Assembly: GCA_016081115.2 (NCBI GenBank)
Contig: JABTTQ020001487.1
Coordinates: 682,001-746,000 of the forward strand
Direction: 5' to 3'
Source: Rehmannia glutinosa
Taxonomy: Eukaryota > Streptophyta > Magnoliopsida > Lamiales > Orobanchaceae
Length of the DNA: 64,000 nt
Below, one piece after another: positions 22,239 through 33,584 of the stretch. How positions within the stretch are numbered: position 1 is the stretch's first letter; each line of letters begins with the position of its first letter. The translations under genes were made by a program, and so were the position numbers. The notes under the pieces were generated by a model. The model saw nothing but the letters and a program-made list of their open reading frames with translations. It ran no database searches and was not told the DNA's origin.

Positions 22239-24160
22239 GATTCTACCAAGGATGAGGCTGAGGATGTTCACGAATCATGGAGTATTGTTAGTGACAAAAC
22301 AGCTCCAATGAGATTCGTCTTTGATGATGTACCAATCCTTATGGTTACATCACACTCTGATGACGCTGATAAAATGGCTGAGGACAAGTCAACTCAAAAG
22401 AAAACACTTACTGATGCCAACGAAGTTGTTAACACAGCTGAGGCTCGATTAGGCGAATGAGCATCGACCACACAATGCTCCAGTGAACTCGTCGGTGAGC
22501 AGCTACCTGTTGCTCAAAAGAGACTCAATCAGCTCAACAGCAGGCTCCCATAGATGCGTTAACTGCCGATGAAGCTGGCTCAGCCGAGGAAAATAGAGCT
22601 GATGCACTAAGATGAGAGAAGGGAAAGGCTCCACAGCGTGGACCTACGGAAATCCCACTCGTTCCTGCTCGAGAACAAGAACAATATACTGTGAAGGAGG
22701 AGCCCGTAATTCTAGTTGATACCATGGTGCCGATAGGTTTTGACTTTGATGTCGTGTGGCCTGAAGAAGAGTCGGCCTCTACAGACGAGTTTCGAAATGC
22801 GTTCAAAGATATATGTGCAGAAATTAAGAAGATGGAACGCCACCTCGCATCGTTAGGCCTCAGGTTGGACAAACGTGATGCAAACATCAGCAGAGATATT
22901 CGAGGTGTTGTCCTATGGATCAGGGAATGGACTGCACAAACTACTGCTATGCGCTTAGAGCAAGTCTGCTATTTCAAATCATTCTTTGCAGAGCTGCTCG
23001 TATGGAGTGCGGACAATGCACAATTTCAACAGAGGTAGAAAGAGTTTATGGTGAGAATTGAAGATTCCCACAAGTCGGATATGGAGTTACTTAAGCTACA
23101 ACACCAGAGCGAAATTGCACGCCTGGAGGATAACATGAACCAGAAGTTCAGTCTTCTTCAGGCTGAAATGAAATTGATGGCAGCTGAGTCAAAAGCTACG
23201 CAGTCCGAGTTCCGAGCAGCCTACTTCAAAGTAGATGACAAGCAAAATTCTACGAACAGCCGACTTAACTTCATTCTAAGTGTATTATTCCCTGGCATGG
23301 ACCTTTCTTTTGGTGATGATGCCAAAAAGGGGGAAGATGATGCCTTGAAGGAATTAAAGGAAGAGAAAGGGAGTCATAAGGTGGAGAAGAAGGGAGAAAC
23401 AGCTAAGGGGGAAGGAAGCTCGAAAAATCCCCCCTGAAGCTTATGTTCATTGAAACCCCCCAACAAGGACAATTCACAGCTTCAATTCTCAGCAAGCTGC
23501 CAAAAGAGCTGTCAGTAGAACAGAAAGCTGAGTTGGCAATGAAAGAATCAAGAAAAGCCATCGAAGCTGAATTTGAGAAGGTAGCTGAGAAGCAGTCTGC
23601 GCATTCAGAATATCAGAAAGTTGTATGATGGTCCTCCAGCTGGAAAGGATTACCCTGCAATAAAACCCCCGAGAGACATTGTTATGCCTGATGCAGGATC
23701 TGAGCCAAGATCACTAGAGGAGTTTCAAACTCTAGAGACATAAGGCTACTTCCCAGATATGACTCTACTGCAAGCCTGGAATTTGTACTGGGAGAAAGGT
23801 CTTGATATATGCAAATTAGCTGAAACGCAGCAAAGTTCCAGCAGTCACTCAGCTGGAAAATCAAAAACTCCAGTACAGTACACTCCCAGAGGAAGAGGAG
23901 TTGAGTCACTCATCTTGCGAACTTGGAAGTTACACGCAAGAATGATGAAGCAGTGAGAAGGCAAGAGGCTGAAAATGAACGAACAGCGTGAGAATGGGAG
24001 GAAATGCAGCGTAGGTATGACCCTGCTGCGAGGCGAGCATATGAGAAGAAAATGAAGGATGAAGAGGAAAGGAGGAGGAGAAGAGCTGATGAAGACATGA
24101 GGAGAGCTGATGACGAAGAGAGAAGAAGAAAGCAGCCAAAGCATTGAAGACGGCTGCAAC
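22239..24160 (+). pseudogene. Element 1 extra 3' frame, second part
   Basis: After the GATTC duplication the element 1 frame goes on in phase with the stretch before the insertion (STKDEAEDVHESW) until a TGA at 22458-22460. A second open stretch at 22691-23437, interrupted once at 23035, has a probable coiled coil (LKLQHQSEIARLEDNMNQK) after a helical region with W-rich spots (VVLWIREWTAQ). After that the frame shifts more than once and the last part (23950-24150) is very rich in Arg and Glu. Together with 9426-12168 this gives roughly 1,500 codons. Domain order is globular, low complexity, coiled coil, basic tail. No known catalytic motif is seen. Confidence 0.6.
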
Positions 24161-24439
24161 CACTTCGTGTATTATACTTAGCTGTAAATACATAGCTGTA
24201 AGTTTTCCCTGTAATATAGCTCTGATACTTTCTTTGTAATATTTGCTCCGATACCAGTTGTAACTTAGCTTAGATACATGTTGTAATGAAAAACCTTTAT
24301 AAGCTATGATACTTGTTGTAAACAACTTTGTAAAGGACAAGAATACTATGATCAATAAAACTGATTATTCAAAACATACATTCTTTGTTACTTCACTGCT
24401 TGTGTTTGCTGTTTATTTAATTTAAGTTTTGGCATCATC

Positions 24440-24452
24440 AAAAAGGGGGGAT
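24440..24452 (+). other. Polypurine tract of element 1
   Basis: AAAAAGGGGGGAT just before the 3' LTR start TGTTAGGAAA at 24453. Confidence 0.8.
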
Positions 24453-25988
24453 TGTTAGGAAATTTATTCATAAGATTTTGATGATACCATGTAAAACTTA
24501 GACTAGGAAGTTGGCACCCCATTTTCCTTGTAATTCTATGCTGTAATAGATAGGACTGAAAGAGCCGAGTGAAATCAGCTATGTCGAAGAATGCAAGAAG
24601 TCAACTACAGACTAGAGTGAAGACTCCGCTGTGTGTCAGCTGAGTATGGCCAAGATGGAAGACAAGCACTCGACTGTAGGAGAGCCAGCTGAGGAACAGT
24701 TGTGTAAAGTATGAGGAAGTGTCAGCCAAGTTAGCAAAAGGAGCCAAGTCTAACAGTTGAAGTGACAGTTGAGTCATTCCCATATGTTTGGAGCAGACTC
24801 AAGTCAAGGGGTAAAGGCAGCAGTCGAGTCAAGACAACTGACATTGATCCATTGCAAGGAAGTCAAGGATATTACTTGATATAGTAATAAATCAAAGCAG
24901 CCAGGCCTTAAAGTGTTTGGCCCAAAAACATGCAAAAGGAATAAGCCAATGGGAAACACTGAAGCATGTGTCAGACCCTGTAAAGCTGAAGAACCATTTA
25001 ATACGAGGAAGGGTCAACATCACATCTCTGCAGGACAAGAAAAGACAAGCCAATGAACAAGAAGTGTCATTTGAAAATAGCCTATCTTTTCAACGGGCAA
25101 ATTTTCAAATGTGCACTATAAAAGGCTGAGGAAGCATTTGAGAAAAGGTGACAATTTACACGAACGAATCAAGCAATTATCAAGCAAGCATAACCTACAA
25201 TTTTCTCAAGCTTATCAAGAAAATTCCTCAAGCCTAAAACTCGAAGGAACTCGATCCAACACACGTTGTGAAGGAAAGAATACTTCAACTAGTTGAAGAG
25301 GAAAAGTTTAAAGAATGAAAAAGAGGTCTACTCTCCAATTTGAAGCAGTTGTAGAAAGGTTGAAGGTTGAACCAGGAGTTTCAAGTATGTTGGAAGGTTG
25401 TGTGATCAATTCCAAAGACGAGTAGGGGGCTGAAGTAAAAGGCAGTTGTCTTGTGAAGAAGCTGAGTTATAGGAGAAGCCAGCTATGTGATCAAGGTTGT
25501 CTCTAGACCGAGAAATGCTTTGTAACTTGATCTGTTACTTAGTTGATTCCTCCAGGAGTTGGAGAAGAGTGGTTAGAGGAATTACCCTATCCTCGAACCA
25601 CTATAAATTTGCTTGTGTCATTTACTTTCAGCATTTACTTTCTTGCTTATATTTTCATATCTGCTGATAAGTTATTTTGCTATCCAACTGACAATAACAA
25701 GTGCTAAAACAAGTGTTAAAAACGAGCTTTAAATTAACAAAGGGTGTTAGTCTTCCGCTGTTAAAAACCAAATCAACAAAAAGTTAAGTGTTAGGCCGAC
25801 GCCTTGGTGAGTTATACTATCAACAAATTTCGGTAGTCTGTTGAGTGGGTAACTTAGCTGAAATAAGCCAACCTAGATGTCCCCCAAGGACTTAGCTGAT
25901 TTGAGTCAACTCTGTTGAAATTCTTAAAAAGACTAAAAGTGAAAATTTGGTAAGATTTATTCAACCCCACTCCCTTCTAAACCTTACA
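24453..25988 (+). repeat. Element 1 3' LTR
   Basis: Begins TGTTAGGAAATTT after the polypurine tract and ends ACCTTACA, before TTATACCCC. Length 1536. It contains a TATA box, TATAAAA at 25117-25123, followed by a transcribed-like stretch. Unlike elements 2 and 3 it has no GACCGGTC cluster. No 5' partner exists in this window. Confidence 0.8.
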
Positions 25989-27295
25989 TTATACCCCTTG
26001 GGACCTACAGACGTGTACGAAGAGAAGATCAAAAAGACGAAAAAATCGAACAAAAACACATCACACGGCCAGACCATGTGGGACCACACGGCCGTGTGAC
26101 TTACCCGTGTGAAAAATGACATGTCCTTGTGAAAAAAGAAAGAAACAGGGGACAGAAACAAGCTGCACGGCCGGACCGTGTGGAACCCACACAGGAGTGT
26201 GAGGTTGGTCTGAACAAAACCCACACGGCCGTGTGGTACACTGTCACGCATTTTTCAGAGTCCTTTTTCCATTTCAACTCTACAAGTGATCTCTCCAAGC
26301 ATCTACAAAAGGGACCCAAGGCTTGCACGAAAAATAATCAATCTATACCACATACAACACATCAAATTACGTAGGAACACAATATCCAAGGTCTTCTGAG
26401 AGAGAATGGCTAGGTCGCGAAGAACACGACAAGGCCTTTTGCATCTCTGGGAGTACAAGAGCTTCAAAGGCTTAGGAGGGAATCCATCCTGAAAAGAAGG
26501 GGTTTTCTTTTTATGTTTAAGATCTCTTGTCTGTGCTTAAAAGATGCCATAATGTTGATTTCAAATTTTTCTATGAATTTGTTATTGATGTTTGGCTAAT
26601 CGTTCGGATCTTAGGGGCATAATCAAAATTGTGGATTCATGTTAAATCTTGATTAATTATTTTATTAATTGATTCATGTGTTCTATTTTATGAATCGAGT
26701 TCTTATTCTTAATTGCTTTTTATTTGGCCAATAATTTGCATGTCATATTTGTTAGTGCGAGATTCGGGAGATGAGTTCTAACAAAGACAGAAATCGAATT
26801 CATACATAAATGGGTGTAACAAGTCGGGAGACCTACAACTATTTGTGGGAAGTCATTTAATGCATAGATCTTTTGGGAGTTAATAATAGTTGTAACGTAT
26901 CGTGAGATCTACAATTGTTATTAATCTATTGTTTATTTATCACCCGGGAGGGGGAATAAACTATCTTAGGAATTGAACTCATAGAATTGCATGAATTGGT
27001 TTTTAAAACTTTAATTGGATTTGATATTGAAGAAATATGTTGAGATTATGGGCCTAAGGTTGCTTCCGTAGTTGTTGAAAATACTTGTGGGGTTCACAAA
27101 TTTATTTCTTTTTCTTTTATTTTTCGATTTTTATAAACCATTAATATTCAGTCGCTTCAATAAAATTGGAATGCGATGTTATTATAGCCTAAGTGTTTCG
27201 TAGTCAGTCCCTGAGGAATACGACCTTGCTTGCCATTATCCTATAAACTACACTGTACACTTGCAGTTGTAAGATCCAAATATTTTTAGCGAACA
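25989..27295 (+). repeat. Partial Ty3/gypsy LTR A
   Basis: The 3' part (26640-27295) has the pattern of plant gypsy LTR ends: CCTGAGGAATACGACCTTGC, then CTGTACACTTGCAGTTGTAA and a final GCGAACA. The 5' part carries ACACGGCCGTGTG-type palindromes (26050-26240). The start of the LTR seems to be missing; it joins element 1 at 25989. No PBS follows 27295, so it is a solo or 3' LTR. An inverted relative is LTR C at 56691-57096. Confidence 0.75.
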
Positions 27296-28505
27296 AAATT
27301 CCACAATCTACTTTGTTCACATAGTCCCTCCATGGCATAGACAACCTAGTCGGTCCAGTTTTTTTGATGACCCATGCCATGTGATCGCAACCCCTCGAAG
27401 ATAGGTAGAGTGGAAAAACTTGAATCTAGCAATGAATATAGGTAAAAATTGGATTATAACAACAATACATTGTATATGTATAAAGTATAAATCAAAAACA
27501 CCTTAAATATGCAATAATAATAGTAGATTTGATTTTAGCACAGTGTAATCACATAAACATGCAGTGTACTATGCAGTGTAACTATGCACCAAAATTATAA
27601 TAAGTATGCAGTAAGGTTGCACTAAGTATGCAGTAAAGGGTGCACTAAGTATTTATTGTACTATGATGTGTAAATATGCACTAAAAATATACTAATTATA
27701 CAGTAAGGTTGCACTAAATATGCAATAGGGTTGCACCAAGAATGCAGTGTACTATCCAATAAGATTGCAGAAGTCTTATACTAAGTATGCAGTAAGATTG
27801 CACTAATTGTGCGACACCCCTGTTAACAAGTACAATTATGCCAATTAGGAGGACTCTTTTAATGTAATTTGGTTCATGTTCTCAGGGTGCAATGACAGCT
27901 CTAGTATACCACTCCAAAATCCACAAAGACCACTCCAGATACAACTCCAAAAGCCACAACTTTGCAAAAAAAAAAAATATTGTAAAAATCTCTTAAACCC
28001 AAGAAAACAAATACAAAATATAAAAAACAAAAGAAATACGAACTCACCTCCGAGTGATTAACATACAAACTCTGATTCTGATAAAACTCAAGTACCTAAA
28101 CTAATTGGAACAAGAACAATACCCAAAAAAAAAAACTAACTACAAACCGAGATAGCAAAACAAAAAACAAAAATCACAAAAAACACAATAACACAAACCA
28201 ATTTTTTGACACAAGCAAAAGTGTAAACTAACCTCTAGTAAAAAAATTCCTTAATCCAACCAAACTACTAGGCATCGAAAAAATCCAAAAACTCAAAAGA
28301 ACAAACCCTAGAAACTCTACAAATCTCCTTCCAAAAAATGTTTCAAGTAACTGGGTTAAGATTACATGAACAAGAAATTAAAAACATGTGCAAAAACTTA
28401 CCGATAAAGAGGCATTAATCTCTAATCTAGAAAAATAAACGAAAACTGTGGAAAAACACTCTTCCAAGACGATGTGGCCGGACGGGTAAGGTGAGAGAAG
28501 GTTTC
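27296..28505. repeat. Left part of a TATGCAGT-repeat element
   Basis: At 27540-27800 the words TATGCAGT, TTGCACTAAG and GTACTATGCA recur about a dozen times, as in the elements at 30660-33017. It is probably the left part of an element whose right end is 30275-30631, split by solo LTR B. The left boundary is not clear. Stretches at 27301-27425 and 27845-28030 look less AT-rich and might be captured gene sequence, but I do not recognise them. Confidence 0.5.
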
Positions 28506-30274
28506 TGATAAGTGTCATTTTATATATATTTAATCGATTAATTCAATAGGTTATAGATTGTTTTGTTAAAAAAATTATAGGCTTTTTGTATTATCTTAAA
28601 TATTTTATTACGGGATATTTTTAACATTATAGGTGGAGCAAATTGTAGCGAACATTAAGTGAAAAATTCAAGAAAATCACTCAACGCGGCTACGGGGTAT
28701 CAAACAACATGGTCATGTTCAAATAGAATGAAAATAAAATGAAGGAAAACTGAAAGAGGTTCCGACACGGCCAAACCGTGTTGCCAAACACGGCCATGTT
28801 GAACTAGATCAAAAGAAGAAAAAAATTGCACGAAACAGTACCGGACATGGTTGTCCGTGTTGCCCAACACGGTCGTGTTAGGTGACACGGCCATGTCCGG
28901 CTGATTTGCTGAAGAAATTGGATAGCAAAGCCTGGTCGTGCTATGCAACACGGCCGTGTCTGGGGCACTTTCCTGCAACTTTTCCAGGCAGAAACTATGG
29001 ATAACTCACCAACCAAGCTTTTTGACCACTTTTGTACACCTTTAACACCTAATTTTGCTGCATTGTGTCCCCATATTCCCTCAATTATCGCATGAGGACA
29101 AGGATTCAATAACCCAACTATGGAAGTGGAGCATTTTTTTAACAAAGGATGACATTGTTAATGTGTTCTTGCACAAAAATAATGTCTATAAAAGTCGAGA
29201 GTATGGGTTGGGATTAATCATCCATTATTCATCCATCATATTTTGAATCAATTCTTCCATTCATAAAAATTATGTTTTAGAGAGCAACTTACATATTGTG
29301 AAAAGAGAAGGAAAATAAAATCGGGATTAAGGAGCTTGGAGAAGAAGGCTTGGAGCAATATCATGGGAGAAGAAAGTCTGGAGCAACATCATTGGAGTCA
29401 ACCAAGAAAGAAGTTCATTTGAGATTTTGAGAAAAGATAAGTATACCGTGTCTACTACATTTAATTTTTCTTGTATGACTTATTCTTTTGTCAAAATAAT
29501 GTGTAGCTAAACTCATAGTGTTTGAATGTAATGAACTCTAAAATGGATTTGTGATTAAGGCTTGTATGTTTTTAATATAATCTTCATGTTTTATGTGATT
29601 CACTTATATTATGCTTTGTTCATTCGAGTTAATATTTTTGGTATATTGATTTGAATTTTATTCCTCATCGGGTAATCGATAGATTTATGGTGAGAAAGAA
29701 CCAATATAAGTGAAAGGAGTTGCATGTAATCCTAGATATAGGACGACATAAATCTTTCGGATTAGGGTCAAACCTAGCTAATATGGGAATTCATATATCG
29801 TTATAATGCAATCTTGGGGGTTTTAACTAGAAAGAGATTTTAGTTAATTAACTTGAGATTATGAGTTTTTTACCTTGAAAGAGGATTTAACTTGAATCAA
29901 GAATTTCTACGGTCCATGAAACATGAGATTATGTTCAGGGATAGTAATTGCTTAAGGGTATAAGGTTGTATTCTATCTTATTAAAATCACAAAAATATTC
30001 TAGAGGGATTTACATTCGAACACATTTCTATCTCTTGATCTCTTATTTTACAATCTCCCTTTATTTTATCAATTGTTATTTATTGATTGTTTAGTTTCTT
30101 TATTTTCCTATTTTTACAAACCAACCTCTGAAAATTTATGGATTAGATAACAAAATGATAGTAATTACTAGTACTCACAATCCTCGTGGGAATGACACTC
30201 GGTACTCAGTAATCTATACTATAAAACGGTAGGTGCACTTGCCTAAGGTTTATAGAATAGCTTTCGATCCATCA
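28506..30274 (+). mobile_element. Solo gypsy LTR B with 5-base target duplication
   Basis: Begins TGATAAGTGTCATTTTATAT and ends CGATCCATCA, flanked by perfect GTTTC duplications (28501-28505 and 30275-30279). The start matches the TGATAAGTGTCA style of plant Tat-type gypsy LTRs. The end has CTCGTGGGAATGACACTCGG and GTGCACTTGCCTAAGG, typical of the same group. It carries GACACGGCC and AACACGGCCGTGT palindromes at 28765-28960. No internal region is present, so unequal recombination removed the body. Confidence 0.88.
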
Positions 30275-30627
30275 GTTTCACAGTTGTTTTGTGATTTCTC
30301 AAAAAGATTTGCTAAGATATGGAATATGCGTGTACTTTATAAGAAGAAAAGGAAGGGGTGTGATGTTTGAATGAAATGACTCCCTAAAAATAGCTCCAAT
30401 TAAAAGATGGTAAATAATAACTTACCTTTTACACTCATTCTAAAGGACAAAAATACCCTTACTGAAAAATCCAAAAATTGTAAAAATATACACATTTGAC
30501 CTTGTTTATGTATATCTATTAACTACTTTCCTAAAATAATAGAATTAATCTGAATCATCCAAAAAATCAATCCAATGGCTATAATAAATTCCCACTGTCT
30601 CATATAAGGGTGGGTGTTCCATTTGAA

Positions 30628-30631
<4 letters not shown>
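30275..30631. repeat. Right end of the LTR-B-split TA-nested element
   Basis: Ends in TCCATTTGAACAAAA just before a (TA)n tract, resembling the right ends of the next two elements (CATTTGAACCAAATC). It supports an older element lying around solo LTR B. Confidence 0.55.

Positions 30632-30659
<28 letters not shown>
30632..30659. repeat. (TA)n microsatellite
   Basis: About 14 TA units joining two TA-nested elements. Confidence 0.9.
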
Positions 30660-30883
30660 GGGAGATCATGTGAGACCATGTCTCTAGGTGAGACACATGG
30701 ACTAATCTCAACCATCCCCCACTATTAATCAATGGATATAATTTAATGGATAAAAAATATATTAAAATATTAATTTATTCAACATAAGGGTAGTAGGGTA
30801 AAATAACATAATAAAGTAGTTACAAAAATGGAATCAAATCTCTTTCTCTCTCATGCATCTTTCAATCTCATGTGTCTCTATCC

Positions 30884-30915
<32 letters not shown>

Positions 30916-31852
30916 CTCCATTAACGCAAATGAAAAAAACATTGAAGAACTCGAACTATGAAAAAAATACAGTGAAAAAGATGCGATTTATGTTCCAAAT
31001 GAAAAAACAACGAACATGTGAGTTCGAATCATGATGATGAATCATCAGTCGTAGAAAAAACTCTATCCAACAGATCAATGATGTAGACATCGATGGAGAA
31101 CTCGAAACTAGCCATGAACATCAACTCTTAAAAATTGTAATTTTCACGAATAAGACGATGCATAAATACTTATGTAACGATGTATAGATACTTATGAAAT
31201 GATGCATACATATTTATGAAATGATGCATATATCTATATGATATTACATATTTGATATTATGCAACAAAAATCAACTATATATGCATTGCTTGAAAACTA
31301 TCTATGCAGCGTAAAAAAACTAATATATAGTACATTATACCCAACTATGCAATGCATCATAAACTAAGCAGCAAAATCAACTAACTATGCATTATCTAGA
31401 AACTATATATGCCGTGTGGAATAACTAAATAAGCAGTATATTATGTAACATCCCAAAACAAAATATGCAGTATATCTTATGGTCGTAAAACAATGCAATA
31501 AAAATAACTAAATATGCATTATTTAATAGCTAATTAAGCAGTTGAAGAACCCTAACTATACTGTGAAATAAAAAAAATTGAAAATAAAATTGCTTCCTTA
31601 ATTAATGCCATTAAATCTGGCAGTTACAATCTCACCATAAAAAATGGTTACAGAAAGTCAAACATACTAGAAAAACAACTGGGGATAATTGATTTGAATT
31701 ACAAAATTACAAAATTACCCTTAAAATGGCGGAAATCAGGGAAAATAAAAAAAAAATTGAATTAATCACATCCATTTATTTTTTAAGATCAGTGGGTAAG
31801 ATGAGTCCACACTGTCTTACCTAGGGAAGGTGGTCTCATTTGAACCAAATCC
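30660..31852. mobile_element. TA-nested MITE-like element, copy b
   Basis: Starts GGGAGATCATGTGAGACCA and ends with the imperfect inverse (minus strand GGATTTGGTTCAAATGAGAC). Inner sequence repeats TATGCA and GATGCATA words. A (CT)n tract at 30882-30910 follows CTTTCTCTCTCATGCATC. Copy c, starting at 31913, is closely similar, so they are members of one family. No transposase is present. Confidence 0.8.

Positions 31853-31911
<59 letters not shown>
31853..31911. repeat. (TA)n microsatellite
   Basis: Long, nearly pure TA tract between copies b and c. Confidence 0.9.
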
Positions 31912-31912
<1 letters not shown>

Positions 31913-31914
<2 letters not shown>

Positions 31915-32132
31915 GAGGATCAATTGAGACCATGTCTCTAAGTGAGACACAATGGACTAATCTCAACCATCTCCCACTATTAATCAATGGGTATGATTTA
32001 ATGGATAAAAAATTTATTAAAATATTAATTTAATCAATATAAGGGTAGTAGGGTAAAATAACATAACAAGTTAGTTACAAAAATGTAATCAAATCTCTTT
32101 CTCTCTCATACATCTCACAATACCAATCTCAC

Positions 32133-32228
<96 letters not shown>

Positions 32229-33017
32229 TTCCTCCATTAACGCAAATAAAGAAAATTGTGAAGAACTCGAAAATTACAGTTCATGAAAATTACAGAGAAA
32301 AAACAAGAAATATCGGTGCAATATTACAGAGAAATAACGAACAGTGAGTTCGAAAACTAAATATGCAACAAAACTCAACTAAATATTCATTATTTGAAAA
32401 CTATCTATGCAGCGTAAAAAAACTAATATGTAGTACAGTATATCCAACTATGCAAGACGTCATAAACTATGCAACAAAATCAACTAACTATGTATTATCT
32501 AGAAACTATTTATGCATTGTGGAATAACTAAATATGCAGTACATTATGTAACATCCTATTTTTATAATTTTCAAAAGCAACATCCCATTTTCATAACTAA
32601 ATATACATTATATTGAACCTATTTATGCAGTGTAGTATAACTACATATGCAGTACGTTATATTCAATTATGTCTTGTTTTCGTAAAATAGTGCCAACAAA
32701 ATAAATAAATATGAATTATTTGATGTCTAATTATGCAGTAGAAGAACCCTAACTATGCTGTAAAATAAAAATATTTGGAAAGAAAACAGGTTCCTTAAAA
32801 TCCGCCACAAAATCCGACAGTGTCAATTTCAGCCCATAAAATCCGCTGGGACCACTAATTTGAATTACCAAATTACAATATTACCCTTAAAATCAGCGAA
32901 AATTAGGAAATAATTAAAAAAACTGAATTAATCACATCCCTTCATTTTTTAAGATCAATGGATAAGATGAGTCCACATTGTCTCACCTAGGGAGGGTGGT
33001 CTCATTTGAACCAAATC
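31913..33017. mobile_element. TA-nested MITE-like element, copy c
   Basis: Same start (GGGAGGATCAATTGAGACCA), same end (CATTTGAACCAAATC) and same TATGCAGT internal words as copy b. Its microsatellite is greatly expanded: (CT)n at 32134-32207, passing directly into (CA)n to 32228. Confidence 0.8.
32134..32228 (+). repeat. Compound (CT)n-(CA)n microsatellite
   Basis: About 37 CT units followed by about 11 CA units, inside copy c. The matching place in copy b has about 14 CT units, so the tract grew after the copies separated. Confidence 0.95.
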
Positions 33018-33576
33018 ATATATATATATATATATATATATTTGTTATCAATTTCAAACGTCCATTTTTTTCGCTTTGTTGAGCGTAATTAGCAATCCAA
33101 ATCTTGAAGAAATACCCTATATACAAATTAAAAAGAAAAAATAATGTTGACACGTGTCATCACCTCATTAGTTTTGGGCATTTGTCAACTTCTCATCTTC
33201 TCAATTACACATGGCGGTTTCATATTTATCCAGGTGGTAATCCTATGTACAAATTTAAAAGATAACAAATTTAATTAAAATTCTAAAAGATAAAATATAA
33301 TTCAAATATAAAGGATTTGTTCACAATTAGTTTGGAAAATTCGATGCTAATCAAATCTATTCGAAGATATTCGTATTGAGAAATATTTTATTAGTTCAAA
33401 ATATATATTTTTGAATTTAAAAGATAACAATTAAGATATAATAAATAATCCAAAAATCAAGGATTCTATTTACACTATCTTTTAAATTTGTTATCTTTTA
33501 AGAAAAAAACAAATATAACACATGTCATCATCTCACTATTCTGAGACATGTGTTAACTCCTCATTCTCCTCATTCT
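33018..33576. other. (TA)n tract, then AT-rich DNA with a direct repeat
   Basis: TA units fill 33018-33041. After that no gene is seen. A roughly 75-base segment at about 33134-33207 (ACACGTGTCATCACCTCA) recurs in diverged form at about 33500-33572 (ACACATGTCATCATCTCA). Confidence 0.55.
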
Positions 33577-33584
33577 ATCTATAT

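Larger units (their letters stand above)
3602..25988 (+). mobile_element. Copia element 1 (SIRE/Maximus-like), 5'-truncated, with nested element 2
   Basis: Order on the plus strand: gag without its N-terminus, protease, integrase, RT and RNase H, a long extra frame, polypurine tract, 3' LTR. Without nested element 2 (12169-22238) it spans about 12.3 kb. The 5' LTR, PBS and gag start are absent; gag joins PLD gene sequence directly at about 3602, so the left end was lost by deletion or rearrangement. Many stops and frameshifts in gag-pol show age. The SIRE/Maximus placement rests on the RT sequence, the coiled-coil gag and the long 3' extra frame. Confidence 0.85.

Noticed and set aside
24453..25988. 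LTR of element 1 as a solo LTR of a different element
   Set aside because: It follows a polypurine tract and the extra frame directly, so it fits best as the element 1 3' LTR.
27301..27425. Possible gene fragment, less AT-rich than its surroundings
   Set aside because: Short and stop-broken in all frames; no match I can name.
27845..28030. Cys/Trp/Gly-rich frame as a captured gene
   Set aside because: Not recognised as any family; low complexity around it makes chance likely.
32134..32228. CRISPR or satellite array
   Set aside because: It is a simple CT/CA microsatellite; no spacer structure, and the window is plant nuclear DNA.
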